DNA from: an uncultured Marinomonas sp.
GTDB taxonomy: Bacteria; Pseudomonadota; Gammaproteobacteria; Pseudomonadales; Marinomonadaceae
Assembly (NCBI GenBank): GCA_947493575.1
Contig: CANLRQ010000010.1
Coordinates: 43,595 to 107,594 of the forward strand
Direction: 5' to 3'
DNA length: 64,000 bases
Part shown: piece by piece, positions 37,086-46,760 of the stretch
Position numbering within the stretch: the first letter of the stretch is position 1
Layout of the letters: every line of letters starts with the position of its first letter
Translations under genes and position numbers: made by a program
The notes under the pieces: model-generated
What the model saw: only the letters and a program-made list of their open reading frames with translations
What the model was told of the DNA's origin: nothing
The model's database searches: none

Positions 37086-37502
37086 TTAACTCTTAACAAG
37101 TGGTAAGCTGGCTGATTGCCATTCAGCTATGCCGCCTTGTAATTTGAATACATTAAAGCCAGATTTTTGCAGTTCAGCTGCGCTTGAACCTGCGGTTAAA
37201 CCTGATTTACAGACTAAAATGATGGGGTTGTTTTTATACTTCTCAAGGGTACTTATTTGATCTTTTAGTGTTGATGCAGGAATATTAATAGCATTAGTAA
37301 TATAACCGGTGCGGAATTCCGTTGCTGGTCGTATGTCAACAACAACAGCATCTTCAGTGTTCATCAAGTTTGTTGCCGCAGCGGGAGAAAGAGCTTTGGC
37401 GTTACTTTTATTCTCATACCAAAAAACGGTGAGCGCGAGAACAACAAAAGTAATGACCAATAACCAGTTGTTCATTGCAAATTCAATAAATTGATTCATC
37501 AT
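37086..37502 (-). CDS. yibN: Membrane-anchored rhodanese-like protein (YibN type)
   Basis: 138 residues: one N-terminal transmembrane helix (about 10-28) and a rhodanese domain (about 38-135). The active-site Cys lies in LVCKSGLTAGSSA, and VVDIRPATEFRTGYI and LQGGIAEW are typical. Membrane anchoring and place before grxC-secB match E. coli YibN. Substrate unknown; persulfide transfer is likely from the family. Confidence 0.92.
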   Translation of the reverse strand: MMNQFIEFAMNNWLLVITFVVLALTVFWYENKSNAKALSPAAATNLMNTEDAVVVDIRPATEFRTGYITNAINIPASTLKDQISTLEKYKNNPIILVCKSGLTAGSSAAELQKSGFNVFKLQGGIAEWQSASLPLVKS

Positions 37503-37608
37503 AACTATTTAACCTGTAAAAAAACTGATGGCATTATACACACCTAGGCTTTGCGGTACATCCGCTTCAAAGAAGATTCTATTTTAGCTCTTTTTAATGG
37601 ATGACTCT

Positions 37609-37875
37609 AGGGAAGGTGCGAGTAAGTCTACTAAGCCTCAGTCTTTCAGAGGGAGCGTTTAAATAAGTCGCGATTCTGCAGGAATGTTAATACCTTTCAA
37701 AGAGTCGTAACGCAATGTGACGCTTTCTCTGCAAGACCCGCAGGGCATGGTCTAAAGGCCTATATTCTTTGTTGAGTATCTCGAAAATAGGCCTGCTATT
37801 CACACTCGATACTCGCCTCGAATAGTAGGCTTTTATCCACATGCTGAGGCAAGAGGACTTATTCGCGCCTTCCCT
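37609..37875 (+). repeat. Long MR2 element (about 267 bp)
   Basis: Ends are AGGGAAGGTGCGAGTAAG and CTTATTCGCGCCTTCCCT. The inside is longer than in the other copies and includes CGAATAGTAGGCTTTTATCC and a pair of GCATGGTCTAAAGG-type segments. No transposase frame seen. It occupies the gap upstream of the lipoprotein gene at 37909, with GGGAAGG-like bases just before that start. Confidence 0.7.
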
Positions 37876-37908
37876 TGGGAAGGTGCTTTTTGATTGTTGA
37901 GGATTTGA

Positions 37909-38571
37909 ATGAAAAATTGGCAAATATGGTTTGTAGGTTGTGTGTCATTACTTTTGTTTGGGTGTGCCACAGGGGGGAGCTCAAACCAAGCTAATGCAAT
38001 TAAAGCAGAACCTGAGAAATCAAGAGCTCAGTTGCAGTTCCAGTTAGGTCAACTTTCAGATGTTGTCTGGCTGAGGACAGGAGACATTATTTTTGTGGAT
38101 TCCAATTTGCCTTTAACATCGGACAACCCGATAACACAGGCAAATATAAAAACTGACTTACGTTATCAAATACACCTTGCTCAAAAGAGACTTGATGAAG
38201 TTAATCGCCGGGTGCAAATGCGTTACCAGCAAGATGAAGTATTGGATCTGCTCACTATTAATCTTATTGGGCTTGAACTAAATGGCACAGACTTTTCTAT
38301 TAACTACTTAGAGCAATCTATTGTTTTAGTAAAGGGGGAAATGAAAGTTTGGAATCTGGCTTTGGGGGATAATAGTCAAAGGAGTATAAAACTCGTCCTT
38401 GTTTATAGTGAAACGGGAGAGCTTTTCATTGAGGGGCAAGGTGTTCTAACCGTGTCTCCTTGGATGAGTAAAGAGCCTTTCTTGACAAGTGTTCATTGGT
38501 TTGAACAATCGGTTCGGTCACAAGGTCGGTTAAATTTAACCTTGCAACCTTCCCTAGGTGATCAAAATTAG
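37909..38571 (+). CDS. Lipoprotein, function unknown
   Basis: 220 residues with lipobox LLLFGCA (Cys about residue 19). The middle (about 75-110) is helical (DLRYQIHLAQKRLDEVNRRV), and the C-terminal half looks beta-rich. I do not recognise the family. Starts 34 bases after a long MR2 element, and its last 4 bases overlap the end of the convergent DUF1338 gene. Confidence 0.72.
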   Translation: MKNWQIWFVGCVSLLLFGCATGGSSNQANAIKAEPEKSRAQLQFQLGQLSDVVWLRTGDIIFVDSNLPLTSDNPITQANIKTDLRYQIHLAQKRLDEVNRRVQMRYQQDEVLDLLTINLIGLELNGTDFSINYLEQSIVLVKGEMKVWNLALGDNSQRSIKLVLVYSETGELFIEGQGVLTVSPWMSKEPFLTSVHWFEQSVRSQGRLNLTLQPSLGDQN

Positions 38572-39368
38572 CTTTGATTTGTCGAATCAAAAATCTTATC
38601 AGCATTGCCTTCAATAAAGCTGTCAAATAGAGTTCCATCAGCTTGTTTGTGACGAATGGCAAATTCATAAAAGCAAGTCGGAATCGGTTTGCTTTCTCCT
38701 CCAGAAAATACAAAATCCATCTTATCTGCCATAGTTGAAGACTGTTCTAAAAACACTTCAGGTGTTCCTTTTACTAAGCCTCCAACCGTATTTAATGTAT
38801 AACCTTTATCAAGTAAAAGCGTATTGACGGATTCAATATCATTCAAGTGTGTTAAATGATTAATGCTAACCGTAAAGTGATTGGCTCCTAGCCCAATAGT
38901 AGATAACCAAGCTGCATATTCACTTTCCTGTACAAGTGTTTGGTAGTCTTCTAGCGACGGTTTATCCCATAAACGGCCCCGCCAAAAAATATCGCTGGAT
39001 TGAGCACTGTCTTGGGGGATTTGACTTATATAAGCGCTCAGGATTTGTTGCGATTCAATTGATAGCTCATGAGTCAATAATTCGCTTAAGAATACTTTAG
39101 GCAGAGTTTCGTCTGTGTGTTTATAGCAACGGGCTACTAAGTGCTTTTTCTCAAATCGAAATGCGCCATACGCTTGATAGCCTAATTCAACGAGTATAGG
39201 TTCAAGCTTCTCTATAGAAATGGGTGAGTTAGCAAAGGTGCGAAAAGCAACATGATCATTAATAACTTCTTCGCCTGATTCTTGGAATAAGTTCTGGATG
39301 CTTTTCGCTTGAGGTGTGATCTCTATGTAATGCTGCCAAAGGGACTGAAAAAAGTCATGAGCTTGCAT
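38568..39368 (-). CDS. DUF1338 (HglS-like) putative metal-dependent oxygenase
   Basis: 266 residues from the ATG at 39368, chosen because AGGAG lies 8 bases upstream; the next ATG at 39392 lacks one. Candidate metal ligands of the DUF1338 fold are His in NDHVAFRTF, His in GANHFTVSI and Glu in CFYEFA. The best-known member, HglS/YdcJ, is a 2-oxoadipate dioxygenase/decarboxylase of about 460 residues; this protein is of the short type, so substrate is open. No lysine-catabolism genes are adjacent. Confidence 0.82.
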   Translation of the reverse strand: MQAHDFFQSLWQHYIEITPQAKSIQNLFQESGEEVINDHVAFRTFANSPISIEKLEPILVELGYQAYGAFRFEKKHLVARCYKHTDETLPKVFLSELLTHELSIESQQILSAYISQIPQDSAQSSDIFWRGRLWDKPSLEDYQTLVQESEYAAWLSTIGLGANHFTVSINHLTHLNDIESVNTLLLDKGYTLNTVGGLVKGTPEVFLEQSSTMADKMDFVFSGGESKPIPTCFYEFAIRHKQADGTLFDSFIEGNADKIFDSTNQS

Positions 39369-39438
39369 AAACTGACTCCTAAAATGTTTCATTTAACGAA
39401 AGAAGTACCAGTAAAAGGGAGAGTACTTCCATTAATAA

Positions 39439-39578
39439 GGGACCTTTGCACGACTACGACGCTTGATAATACTTTGTTAAAAACAGGCTTAAAATGCACA
39501 TTTATAACTCATAAACTACGCTTTTTCGTCTATTTTGACCTTGTCATGTCATCGTTCATGACTTCGTGCAGAAGCCTC
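39439..39578 (+). repeat. MR1 repeat copy 7
   Basis: Full-length copy, GGGACCTTTGCACGACTACG to CTTCGTGCAGAAGCCTC. Together with copy 8 and 170 bases of AT-rich DNA it fills the 480-base gap between DUF1338 and the LysR gene; nothing else is seen there. Confidence 0.85.
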
Positions 39579-39752
39579 AATAAGTCTTACTTTACGGAGA
39601 AATATGAGGGTGTGCAAAAGGTAATAATGCATGTTGTCATGCAAAAAAATTGATCATTCTATCTTGAGCATGTAAATAAATCATTTATCATGTTTGAGTA
39701 ACTGCAATAAGTGGTGGCTTGAGTAATGCGAGTTTATTGCGAAATTCAGATA

Positions 39753-39834
39753 GAGACCTTTGTATGACTATTACGTCTTGCTAATACTTTGTTAAAAACA
39801 GACTAGTCTTATCATCGCTGGGTGCAAAGGTCTC
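39753..39834 (+). repeat. MR1 repeat copy 8, internally deleted (82 bp)
   Basis: GAGACCTTTGTATGACTATT to GGTGCAAAGGTCTC, with the middle removed after AAAAACAGACTAG. Flanked by AGATA on both sides (39748-39752 and 39835-39839), a 5-bp target duplication, so the shortened form itself appears to have moved. Confidence 0.85.
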
Positions 39835-39872
39835 AGATAATATTGATATGCAAATAATAATAAGGCTTGAGT

Positions 39873-40793
39873 ATGCGACGTTATTTACCGTCTTCTATGT
39901 CATTAAAGTGTTTTGAATCTTCAGTTCGACACTTAAGTTTTACTCGGGCCGCCGAAGAGTTACATTTGACTCAAAGTGCCGTCAGCCGACAAATTCGTAA
40001 TTTAGAAACCTTTCTATCACGAGATTTATTTACTCGTCTAAATAAACGTTTGGTTCTTACCAGTGCTGGTGCTGAATATTACAAAGAAATATTACCCTTA
40101 CTTGATGGAATGGAGAATGCTTGTTTTAAAGTGCGTCATCGAGAAGATGAAAAAACAACGTTAACACTTGCTGCGTTACCTACATTTGCATCACATTGGC
40201 TTATTCCTAGGCTGGTGGACTTTCAAAAGAACAGTCCTAAATTTCAATTAACAATTAAAGCTTTAGATGAAGGAAACATTGATTTAAATACAGTCGACAT
40301 TGTCTTGCATTACGGCGGAGATCATTGGCCTAAAGCCATATCACACCATCTTTTGAGTGAGAGTGTCATTCCAGTTTGCTCTCCTTTACTGATACCAACA
40401 GTCTTATCAGTGGAAGAAGTGATCAATTATCCTTTATTACATTTAACTTCCAGAATGAATTCATGGCCGGATTGGTTGGCTTATCAAGAAGTAGAGCAGA
40501 CTGTAGATAGAGGTCTTTTCTCCGGCGCAAGTTTTGATCATTTTCAGATGATTATAGAAGCTGCGAAAATTGGTATGGGGGTCGCTTTGGTACCAACATT
40601 TATGGTGAAAAGTGCGTTGAGTTCGGGGCAATTGATTGCACCATTTGGGAACGCTATGGTTACTTCCAACGAATATTTCCTCTCTTATTCCGCAGATAAA
40701 GCGGATCTAGAACAAATCGTTATTTTTCGTGATTGGCTATTACAGTATATGGATAAGGAAGATGCGCATAAGCCCACTAAGACTCTGAGGTAA
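39873..40793 (+). CDS. LysR-family regulator (GcvA-like)
   Basis: 306 residues from the ATG at 39873 with AAGG 7 bases upstream. The N-terminal winged helix reads SLKCFESSVRHLSFTRAAEE and LTQSAVSRQIRNLE; the rest is the LysR substrate-binding domain (about 95-295). GcvA-like features are the SxxAFxAaxRhlSFt opening and TLAALPTFASHWLIPRL. Target genes are not evident: neighbours are DUF1338 and gpmI. The last 13 codons and the stop come from an MR2 repeat. Confidence 0.88.
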   Translation: MRRYLPSSMSLKCFESSVRHLSFTRAAEELHLTQSAVSRQIRNLETFLSRDLFTRLNKRLVLTSAGAEYYKEILPLLDGMENACFKVRHREDEKTTLTLAALPTFASHWLIPRLVDFQKNSPKFQLTIKALDEGNIDLNTVDIVLHYGGDHWPKAISHHLLSESVIPVCSPLLIPTVLSVEEVINYPLLHLTSRMNSWPDWLAYQEVEQTVDRGLFSGASFDHFQMIIEAAKIGMGVALVPTFMVKSALSSGQLIAPFGNAMVTSNEYFLSYSADKADLEQIVIFRDWLLQYMDKEDAHKPTKTLR

Positions 40794-40813
40794 GAGGGCT
40801 TATTCGAACCTTA
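40756..40813 (+). repeat. Short MR2 repeat overlapping the LysR 3' end
   Basis: AGGAAGATGCGCATAAGCCC and AGGGCTTATTCGAACCTTA are the two MR2 ends brought together as a 58-bp near-palindrome. The left half encodes the last residues of the LysR protein (EDAHKPTKTLR) and its stop codon. Confidence 0.7.
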
Positions 40814-40921
40814 ATTAATAGATCTTTTCATCAAACTGATTATTCTATTTTGTAACAAAATTACAATGCTGTGATAATATCAAAAAAGTATTTAAAAAAT
40901 CATATTATGGGAAGGAATATA

Positions 40922-42451
40922 ATGAGCAAGAAAACCACCGCACTCTTTATTCTAGATGGTTGGGGTTACAGTGAAACATCCACGTCCAATGCAATTGCTG
41001 CTGCCAATACACCGAATTGGGATTCTTTGTGGGGATCTCGTCCTCATAGTCTAATTCAAACATCTGGAATGGCTGTTGGTTTACCAGAAGGGCAAATGGG
41101 CAATTCTGAAGTTGGTCATATGAACCTAGGTGCTGGTCGTACTGTTTATCAGAACTTTACTCGTATTGGTAAAGCTATCGAAGACGGCAGCTTTAAAGAA
41201 AACCCTGTGTTAGTTGCTGCCATAGATAAGGCCGTTCTTGAAAATAAAGCTGTGCATGTTTTAGGGCTATTATCTGGTGGCGGTGTGCATAGTCATCATG
41301 AACAAATTATCGCAATGTGTGAGATGGCTGCTGACCGAGGTGCGAAGAATGTTTATGTTCATGGATTCACAGATGGTCGAGATACGCCACCACGATCTGC
41401 CAGTGCTCCTGTAACAGCGCTTAATGATTCACTTAAATCGATTGGTGTGGGTAAAATTTCCACTTTAACTGGACGTTATTATGCGATGGATCGTGATAAC
41501 CGTTGGGAGCGTGTACAAACAGCGTACGATGCGATTGTTTTAGGTCAAGGTCAATTTACGGCTCAAACTGCAGATGAAGCCATAGAACAGGCTTATGCTA
41601 GAGACGAAAATGATGAATTTGTGCAAGCTACTGTGATTGGTACCCCAGCTCCTATTATGGATGGAGATGCTGTAATTTTCGCTAACTTCCGACCTGATAG
41701 AGCACGCCAATTAACAAGAGCCTTTACTGAGGAGGATTTTGCTGGTTTTGTACGTCAATCCCGTCCAAAATTATCCGATTTTGTTACTTTCACTGAATTC
41801 GCAGCGGACATTAAAGCCAGCGTTGCCTATCCTCCAGTTGCTTTGAGCAATACGTTAGGCGAAGTGTTATCAAAAACTGGCAAGAAGCAATTAAGAATTG
41901 CTGAAACAGAAAAGTATGCCCACGTTACTTTCTTCTTTAACGGTGGTGAAGAAGCAGTTTTTGAAGGTGAGGAGCGTGAGTTGATTGCTTCTCCAAATGT
42001 TGCGACTTATGATCTACAACCTGAAATGAGTGCGCCAGAAGTGACGGATAAACTGGTCGAAGTGATTCTGGCAGGAAAGTACGATACGATTATTTGTAAT
42101 TTTGCTAATGGTGATATGGTTGGCCATAGTGGTGTTTTTGATGCAGCAGTAAAAGCGGTTGAAGCGGTTGATCAATGCCTTGGCCGAATTATAGAAGCAT
42201 TAGAATCGACGGATAGCCAATGTCTGATTACGGCAGACCATGGTAATGTTGAACAGATGTTAAGTGAAGACGGCACTCAACCATTAACATCTCATACCTT
42301 AGAGCCAGTACCTTTGGTTTTGTATTCTAGTGAGTCTGGCTGGGGCATTGAAAGTGGCGCTTTATGTGATATCGCGCCTACTTTATTGGATATGATGGGC
42401 ATGGAAAAACCAGCGGAAATGACTGGACATAGTTTGTTAGTCCGCTCCTAA
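40922..42451 (+). CDS. gpmI: 2,3-bisphosphoglycerate-independent phosphoglycerate mutase
   Basis: Converts 3- to 2-phosphoglycerate in glycolysis. 509 residues from the ATG at 40922, preceded by AAGGAATATA; the upstream in-frame start at 40871 adds unlikely residues. The phospho-serine region [14 protein letters not shown], manganese sites [29 protein letters not shown] and [10 protein letters not shown] are all present. First gene of gpmI-envC-ctpA-yibQ, an order seen also in Escherichia and Vibrio relatives. Confidence 0.97.
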   Translation: MSKKTTALFILDGWGYSETSTSNAIAAANTPNWDSLWGSRPHSLIQTSGMAVGLPEGQMGNSEVGHMNLGAGRTVYQNFTRIGKAIEDGSFKENPVLVAAIDKAVLENKAVHVLGLLSGGGVHSHHEQIIAMCEMAADRGAKNVYVHGFTDGRDTPPRSASAPVTALNDSLKSIGVGKISTLTGRYYAMDRDNRWERVQTAYDAIVLGQGQFTAQTADEAIEQAYARDENDEFVQATVIGTPAPIMDGDAVIFANFRPDRARQLTRAFTEEDFAGFVRQSRPKLSDFVTFTEFAADIKASVAYPPVALSNTLGEVLSKTGKKQLRIAETEKYAHVTFFFNGGEEAVFEGEERELIASPNVATYDLQPEMSAPEVTDKLVEVILAGKYDTIICNFANGDMVGHSGVFDAAVKAVEAVDQCLGRIIEALESTDSQCLITADHGNVEQMLSEDGTQPLTSHTLEPVPLVLYSSESGWGIESGALCDIAPTLLDMMGMEKPAEMTGHSLLVRS

Positions 42452-42458
42452 GGTTTTT

Positions 42459-43619
42459 ATGTCAAATACGATTTTTCAACGTTACAAGGTAAATATCATG
42501 CGTTACTTCTTAGTGATTATATTGATGCTAAGTACTTCTTTTGGACACGCTGCTGAGCCTTCCTCGCCAGAAGAAGCACAGCAACAGATTGAGCTAATTC
42601 AGAAGGAAATGAAGAAGTTGCGTGGTTGGTTGAATGATATAAAGTCTCAAAAAAGTAACGTTGAAAAGTCACTCGAAGGTCAAGAGAAGTCGATTCAAGA
42701 ATTAATTCAAAAAATCGATAGAATTCAAAAGGATTTAGAGAAAGGTGATAAACAATTGGGAGCCTTGCAGCGGCAGCAGCAAGGACTTCAATTAAGTATT
42801 CAAAAACAAAATGATCAAATAGCCGCCCAATTGAGGGCGGTTTATCGTTCTGGGGAGCAAAAAAGCATTAAGTTATTGCTTAACGGTGCAACACCTGAAG
42901 AATCTATGCGATTAGTGTATTACAATCGCTATTTTTCAAATGCTCGACAGTCATTAATTAATGGCTTTTCTTTAGAAGTTGATGAGTTGAACCTTGTTGA
43001 AAAAAGCATTCGTAGTCAACGAGCTCAGTTAGCACGTGATGAAGTATTACTGAAGAATGAAAAAGACAGCTTAGAAGAAGAAGGCATAAAGCGGAAGCGT
43101 TTATTAGCCCAAATTAATGCAGATCTGCGACAAGGTAATAAGCAGTCAGAACGTTTAAAAGAAGATGAGGCACAGTTAAAAGCCTTATTGAAGAAGTTAG
43201 AAGAAGCATTAGCAGACATAAGCCTTTTAGAAGAAAGTGTGGATTTCTCTGAGCTAAAAGGTAAGTTATCTCGACCGCTTAATAAAATACGGGTGATCGC
43301 TGCAACAGGAAAAGTGAACTTGGGCGGTGTCAGCCTACGAGCGCAAGAAGGAGAACCAGTAAAGTCGGTTTATCATGGACGTGTTATTTTTTCTGAGTGG
43401 TTACGAGGTTTTGGCTTTTTGGTTATTTTAGATCATGGAGGAGGTTATATGTCCTTATATGGTTACAATCAAAGCCTGCTGAAAGAAGTCGGTGAATGGG
43501 TAAAAGCGAATGAAGTGATAGCCACAGCAGGTAGCTCGGGTGGAAGGCCAGAGACCAGTTTATTTTTTGCGATTCGGCACAATGGCGCACCTCTAAAACC
43601 ACTGGATTGGGTCCGTTAG
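42459..43619 (+). CDS. envC: Murein hydrolase activator EnvC
   Basis: 386 residues: signal peptide (hydrophobic core MRYFLVIILMLSTSFGHA), long coiled coil (about 40-245) and C-terminal LytM domain (about 270-386). The LytM zinc site is degenerate (LYGYN where active enzymes have HxH), as expected for EnvC, which activates amidases AmiA/AmiB at the septum but does not cut peptidoglycan. Two starts are possible, 42459 and 42498 (AAGG upstream of each). It follows gpmI by 7 bases. Confidence 0.93.
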   Translation: MSNTIFQRYKVNIMRYFLVIILMLSTSFGHAAEPSSPEEAQQQIELIQKEMKKLRGWLNDIKSQKSNVEKSLEGQEKSIQELIQKIDRIQKDLEKGDKQLGALQRQQQGLQLSIQKQNDQIAAQLRAVYRSGEQKSIKLLLNGATPEESMRLVYYNRYFSNARQSLINGFSLEVDELNLVEKSIRSQRAQLARDEVLLKNEKDSLEEEGIKRKRLLAQINADLRQGNKQSERLKEDEAQLKALLKKLEEALADISLLEESVDFSELKGKLSRPLNKIRVIAATGKVNLGGVSLRAQEGEPVKSVYHGRVIFSEWLRGFGFLVILDHGGGYMSLYGYNQSLLKEVGEWVKANEVIATAGSSGGRPETSLFFAIRHNGAPLKPLDWVR

Positions 43620-43689
43620 TGCACGCACCTTTGGAACAATTATTTTAGATAATGTGCGAAAAAGTGCGCTTATCAGATTAGGTTGAATT

Positions 43690-44967
43690 ATGAGCATAAG
43701 AAAAAAGAGTCAATGTTTCGTTTTATGCAGTTTATTATTTAGTGTGCTCTCTATTTCAGCAGAAGAGACTGACCAACAAGCATTAAGTGTTCCCTTAGAA
43801 GAAATCCAGACCTTTGTGAATGTTTTTGAAACGATTCGCCAAGGGTATGTGGAAGAGCTTAGTGACAAACAGGTTTTACAAAAAGCCCTAAAAGGCATGG
43901 TATCTGCTCTAGATCCTCACTCCGAATATCTTACCAAAGATGAAATTAGTGAATTTCAAGAGATTACATCCGGTAACTATGCTGGTATTGGTGTGGAAGT
44001 CGAAATGCAAGATGGGCGTTTAGTGGTGATTTCTCCTTTGGATGACTCTCCTGCTTCACGTGTCGGTATTTTATCCGGAGACGTTATTATTCGTATTGAT
44101 GGTGGTTTGGTATCGGGGATTGGTATCCAAGAAGTCACTATGATGATGCGAGGCGAAGTAGGCTCTACAGTTACTTTAGATATTGAACGTGATGGCGAAA
44201 TAATAACCTTATCAATTGAGCGCTCTCTTTTAGATAGTCAAAGTCTTGTAAGTCGCTGGCTGAGTGATGGAATCGCTTATATTCGTATTAGCCAGTTTCA
44301 AGGAGACAGTGATAAGGAGTTTAATAAAGCATTGAATGCACTCCAATCTGAAAAAGACATTAATGGCTTAGTATTGGATTTGCGTAACAATCCCGGTGGA
44401 GTATTGCAAAGTGCTGTCGGAATTGTTGATGCTTTAATTGATGATGGATTAATTGTGTATACAGATGGCCGACATGACCAATCAAAAGTTCAATTCTCTG
44501 CTACCAAACAAACCGCACTCCCAAATGCACCTGTTGTTGTTTTAATTAATGAAGGATCGGCATCCGCATCTGAAATTGTTGCGGGTGCTTTGCAAGATCA
44601 TTCTAGGGGCGTGGTAATGGGAACAGAAAGCTTCGGCAAAGGCTCGGTGCAGACTGTTGTTCCTCTAGCGGATGGATCAGCAGTCAAGTTAACAACCGCT
44701 TTGTACTTCACACCCCATGGGCGTTCCATTCAAGCTCAGGGTATTGAGCCAGATATATTAGTGCCTGATGTGAACTTAGTGAGTAATAGAGCAACATTTT
44801 TTGTTAAAGAAGCTGAGTTAAGTGGGCATTTAAAGAATGGTACCGGTGGAAAAGATCGAGTCAGTGCCGATGTGGATGTATCTATCGATGCGTTAGCAAA
44901 AGATGATTTTCAATTGTATCAAGCTTACACAGTCTTGAGCGCCTTTCCTCAACTGCTGAAAAGATAG
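43690..44967 (+). CDS. ctpA: C-terminal processing peptidase (S41 family)
   Basis: 425 residues. Signal peptide, N-terminal helical part, PDZ domain (about 95-180; GIGVEVEMQDGRLVVISP) and the S41 protease domain. The catalytic Ser is in NEGSASASEIVAGAL and the Lys in GTESFGKGSVQT. Periplasmic Ser/Lys protease trimming protein C-termini. Sits between envC and the deacetylase-like yibQ, the usual neighbourhood. Confidence 0.94.
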   Translation: MSIRKKSQCFVLCSLLFSVLSISAEETDQQALSVPLEEIQTFVNVFETIRQGYVEELSDKQVLQKALKGMVSALDPHSEYLTKDEISEFQEITSGNYAGIGVEVEMQDGRLVVISPLDDSPASRVGILSGDVIIRIDGGLVSGIGIQEVTMMMRGEVGSTVTLDIERDGEIITLSIERSLLDSQSLVSRWLSDGIAYIRISQFQGDSDKEFNKALNALQSEKDINGLVLDLRNNPGGVLQSAVGIVDALIDDGLIVYTDGRHDQSKVQFSATKQTALPNAPVVVLINEGSASASEIVAGALQDHSRGVVMGTESFGKGSVQTVVPLADGSAVKLTTALYFTPHGRSIQAQGIEPDILVPDVNLVSNRATFFVKEAELSGHLKNGTGGKDRVSADVDVSIDALAKDDFQLYQAYTVLSAFPQLLKR

Positions 44968-44974
44968 CCCTAAG

Positions 44975-46075
44975 ATGCCTTGTTATAATAAAAAATGTTT
45001 GATGAGAGGGGGCGTTGTACTGGTTACCCTCCTTGCGTTTAATGCTACCTATGCTCATGATGTATTAGAGAAAAATACGAGTTGGGTAAAGGAGCCAGTT
45101 ACTGAAGTTGAATCACAAAAAAAAGGTCCTGTGGTGCTTTTTAAAGCAGAAAAAGCCTTTTGTTTGCCCTCTATTTTTCAATTCTCAAAGTCTGTAAAGC
45201 AGGATGAACTATGCTCTTTTACAGAATCGAAAACAGACCCTCTGCTGTTCTTAAAAAAACAGCATTTAGGCCCTTTGGTTATAAAGCAAAAAGAACCACT
45301 TGAAATTGAGACTATCCTACCGCCTCAAGATAGCGCCGTCACCGACATTAAAAATGAAATGCCTCAACAAGTAGCTGAACCTGTAAAAATAGCCATTTTA
45401 ATTGACGATCTTGGTTATAACCGTAAAGGAATGGAAGCCTCTCTGGCACTCCCTAATGAAGTTGCTTTGGCTATTTTGCCCCATACGCCATTTGCAAACA
45501 AAACGGCTCTAACCGCCCATGAGACAGGCAGAGTAATATTGCTGCATGCCCCAATGGAAAGCATAAAGCAAAATAAGCTTGGCCCAGGTGGGCTTTATAG
45601 TTCAATGAACAAAGCTCAAGTCGTAGAAACGTTAAATGATGACCTATTATCTTTGCCAAATGTTGTGGGTGTGAATAATCACATGGGGAGTTTATTAACA
45701 CAAAAAAACGATACTATGGAATGGGTCATGCAGGTGTTAGAAGAAAAAGATTTATTCTTCATTGATAGTGTCACAAGTGCAAAAAGTGTGGGGTGGCAAG
45801 AAGCGGTAAACAACAATATTCGAACGATGAAACGAGATGTGTTTTTAGATAACGTAACGACCGAAAAAGCCATTGATGCACAGTTTGATAAGCTATTAAA
45901 AATCGCCCATAAAAAAGGTCATGCACTCGCAATAGGGCATCCGTACCCTGCCACACTAAGATATTTAGAAAAACGTCTTAGCAATCTTGACCCCTTGAGT
46001 GTGCAATTGGTTTCTTTAACTAGATTGCTAGATCTAGTATTAGAGCAAGAGAGTGTCAAGGTTTCAACATATTAA
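44975..46075 (+). CDS. Divergent polysaccharide deacetylase family protein (YibQ type)
   Basis: 366 residues: a short hydrophobic N-terminus, a low-complexity Lys/Pro-rich linker (to about 125) and a NodB-like fold (about 135-350). Signatures of the family are IAILIDDLGYN, ILPHTPFANKTA, LLHAPMES, NNHMGSLLT and AIGHPYPATL. Probably periplasmic, with cell-wall amidase or deacetylase-like chemistry unproven. ATG at 44975 or 45002 possible. Last gene of the envC operon. Confidence 0.9.
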   Translation: MPCYNKKCLMRGGVVLVTLLAFNATYAHDVLEKNTSWVKEPVTEVESQKKGPVVLFKAEKAFCLPSIFQFSKSVKQDELCSFTESKTDPLLFLKKQHLGPLVIKQKEPLEIETILPPQDSAVTDIKNEMPQQVAEPVKIAILIDDLGYNRKGMEASLALPNEVALAILPHTPFANKTALTAHETGRVILLHAPMESIKQNKLGPGGLYSSMNKAQVVETLNDDLLSLPNVVGVNNHMGSLLTQKNDTMEWVMQVLEEKDLFFIDSVTSAKSVGWQEAVNNNIRTMKRDVFLDNVTTEKAIDAQFDKLLKIAHKKGHALAIGHPYPATLRYLEKRLSNLDPLSVQLVSLTRLLDLVLEQESVKVSTY

Positions 46076-46100
46076 AAAAACGCAGATAAGGGCGGTTTGA

Positions 46101-46658
46101 TTAGCTACGATAGAGAGTATTCGTAATAATGTCCTTAACTTGAGAGGGACGTTTTATACTGCCTGATGGTGCATCGAAGATGGCGTCAATTTTATTATCA
46201 AAATACTGAATTACTTCTGATTTATTCATTGCTGGTGGCTTGCCTGCTGGGTTTGCAGAAGTAGAAACCAGTACCTTTTCAAACTCTGAACACAAAAGTT
46301 TAGTTTGTTCATGTTGGACAAGTCGAATAGCAACACTTTGATGCTCCCCACGGACCCAATTTGGTGCAATCTGAGTATCAGGGATTACCCAAGAAGTAGG
46401 CTTTTCGGTGTGACTTGTAAGTAATTCATATTGATCGGAAGAAAGCTGACTTTTCCATTGTGAGAGATGATTTGCTTCTCCGGCAATTAAAATCAACCCC
46501 TTTTCCATTGGGCGTTGTTTTACTTCCAAAATTCTTAATACAGCATCTTGGTTGAAAGGGTCACATCCAAGGCCCCAAACGGCTTCAGTTGGGTACGCAA
46601 TAACGCCGCCTTGCTTTAAAATCGATGTAATTTCAGAAAGGGAAGAAGTGATGATCAT
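46101..46658 (-). CDS. tsaC: L-threonylcarbamoyladenylate synthase
   Basis: 185-residue Sua5/YciO/YrdC-fold enzyme that makes threonylcarbamoyl-AMP for t6A37 in tRNAs. Motifs [30 protein letters not shown] and [12 protein letters not shown] mark the ATP/threonine pocket. Short form (TsaC, no Sua5 domain). Convergent with yibQ. Stand-alone, 102 bases past DUF3461. Confidence 0.95.
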   Translation of the reverse strand: MIITSSLSEITSILKQGGVIAYPTEAVWGLGCDPFNQDAVLRILEVKQRPMEKGLILIAGEANHLSQWKSQLSSDQYELLTSHTEKPTSWVIPDTQIAPNWVRGEHQSVAIRLVQHEQTKLLCSEFEKVLVSTSANPAGKPPAMNKSEVIQYFDNKIDAIFDAPSGSIKRPSQVKDIITNTLYRS

Positions 46659-46691
46659 GGGTGGTTTTATTGATTGGTTAACGTGATTTAA

Positions 46692-46730
46692 TAAAAATAC
46701 GCTAATTTATGACTCTAATAAATCAGCGCA
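46692..46730 (-). terminator. Terminator after DUF3461 gene
   Basis: GCTAATTTAT and ATAAATCAGC (one mismatch) form a stem with a 7-base loop, followed on the minus strand by GTATTTTTATT. Confidence 0.6.
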
Positions 46731-46760
46731 TTGCACATACTATAGCTTACAGTTTAATGT

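Noticed and set aside
37609..37875. Long MR2 element as an intact IS
   Set aside because: At 267 bp it has no transposase frame; the extra internal DNA is repeat-like.
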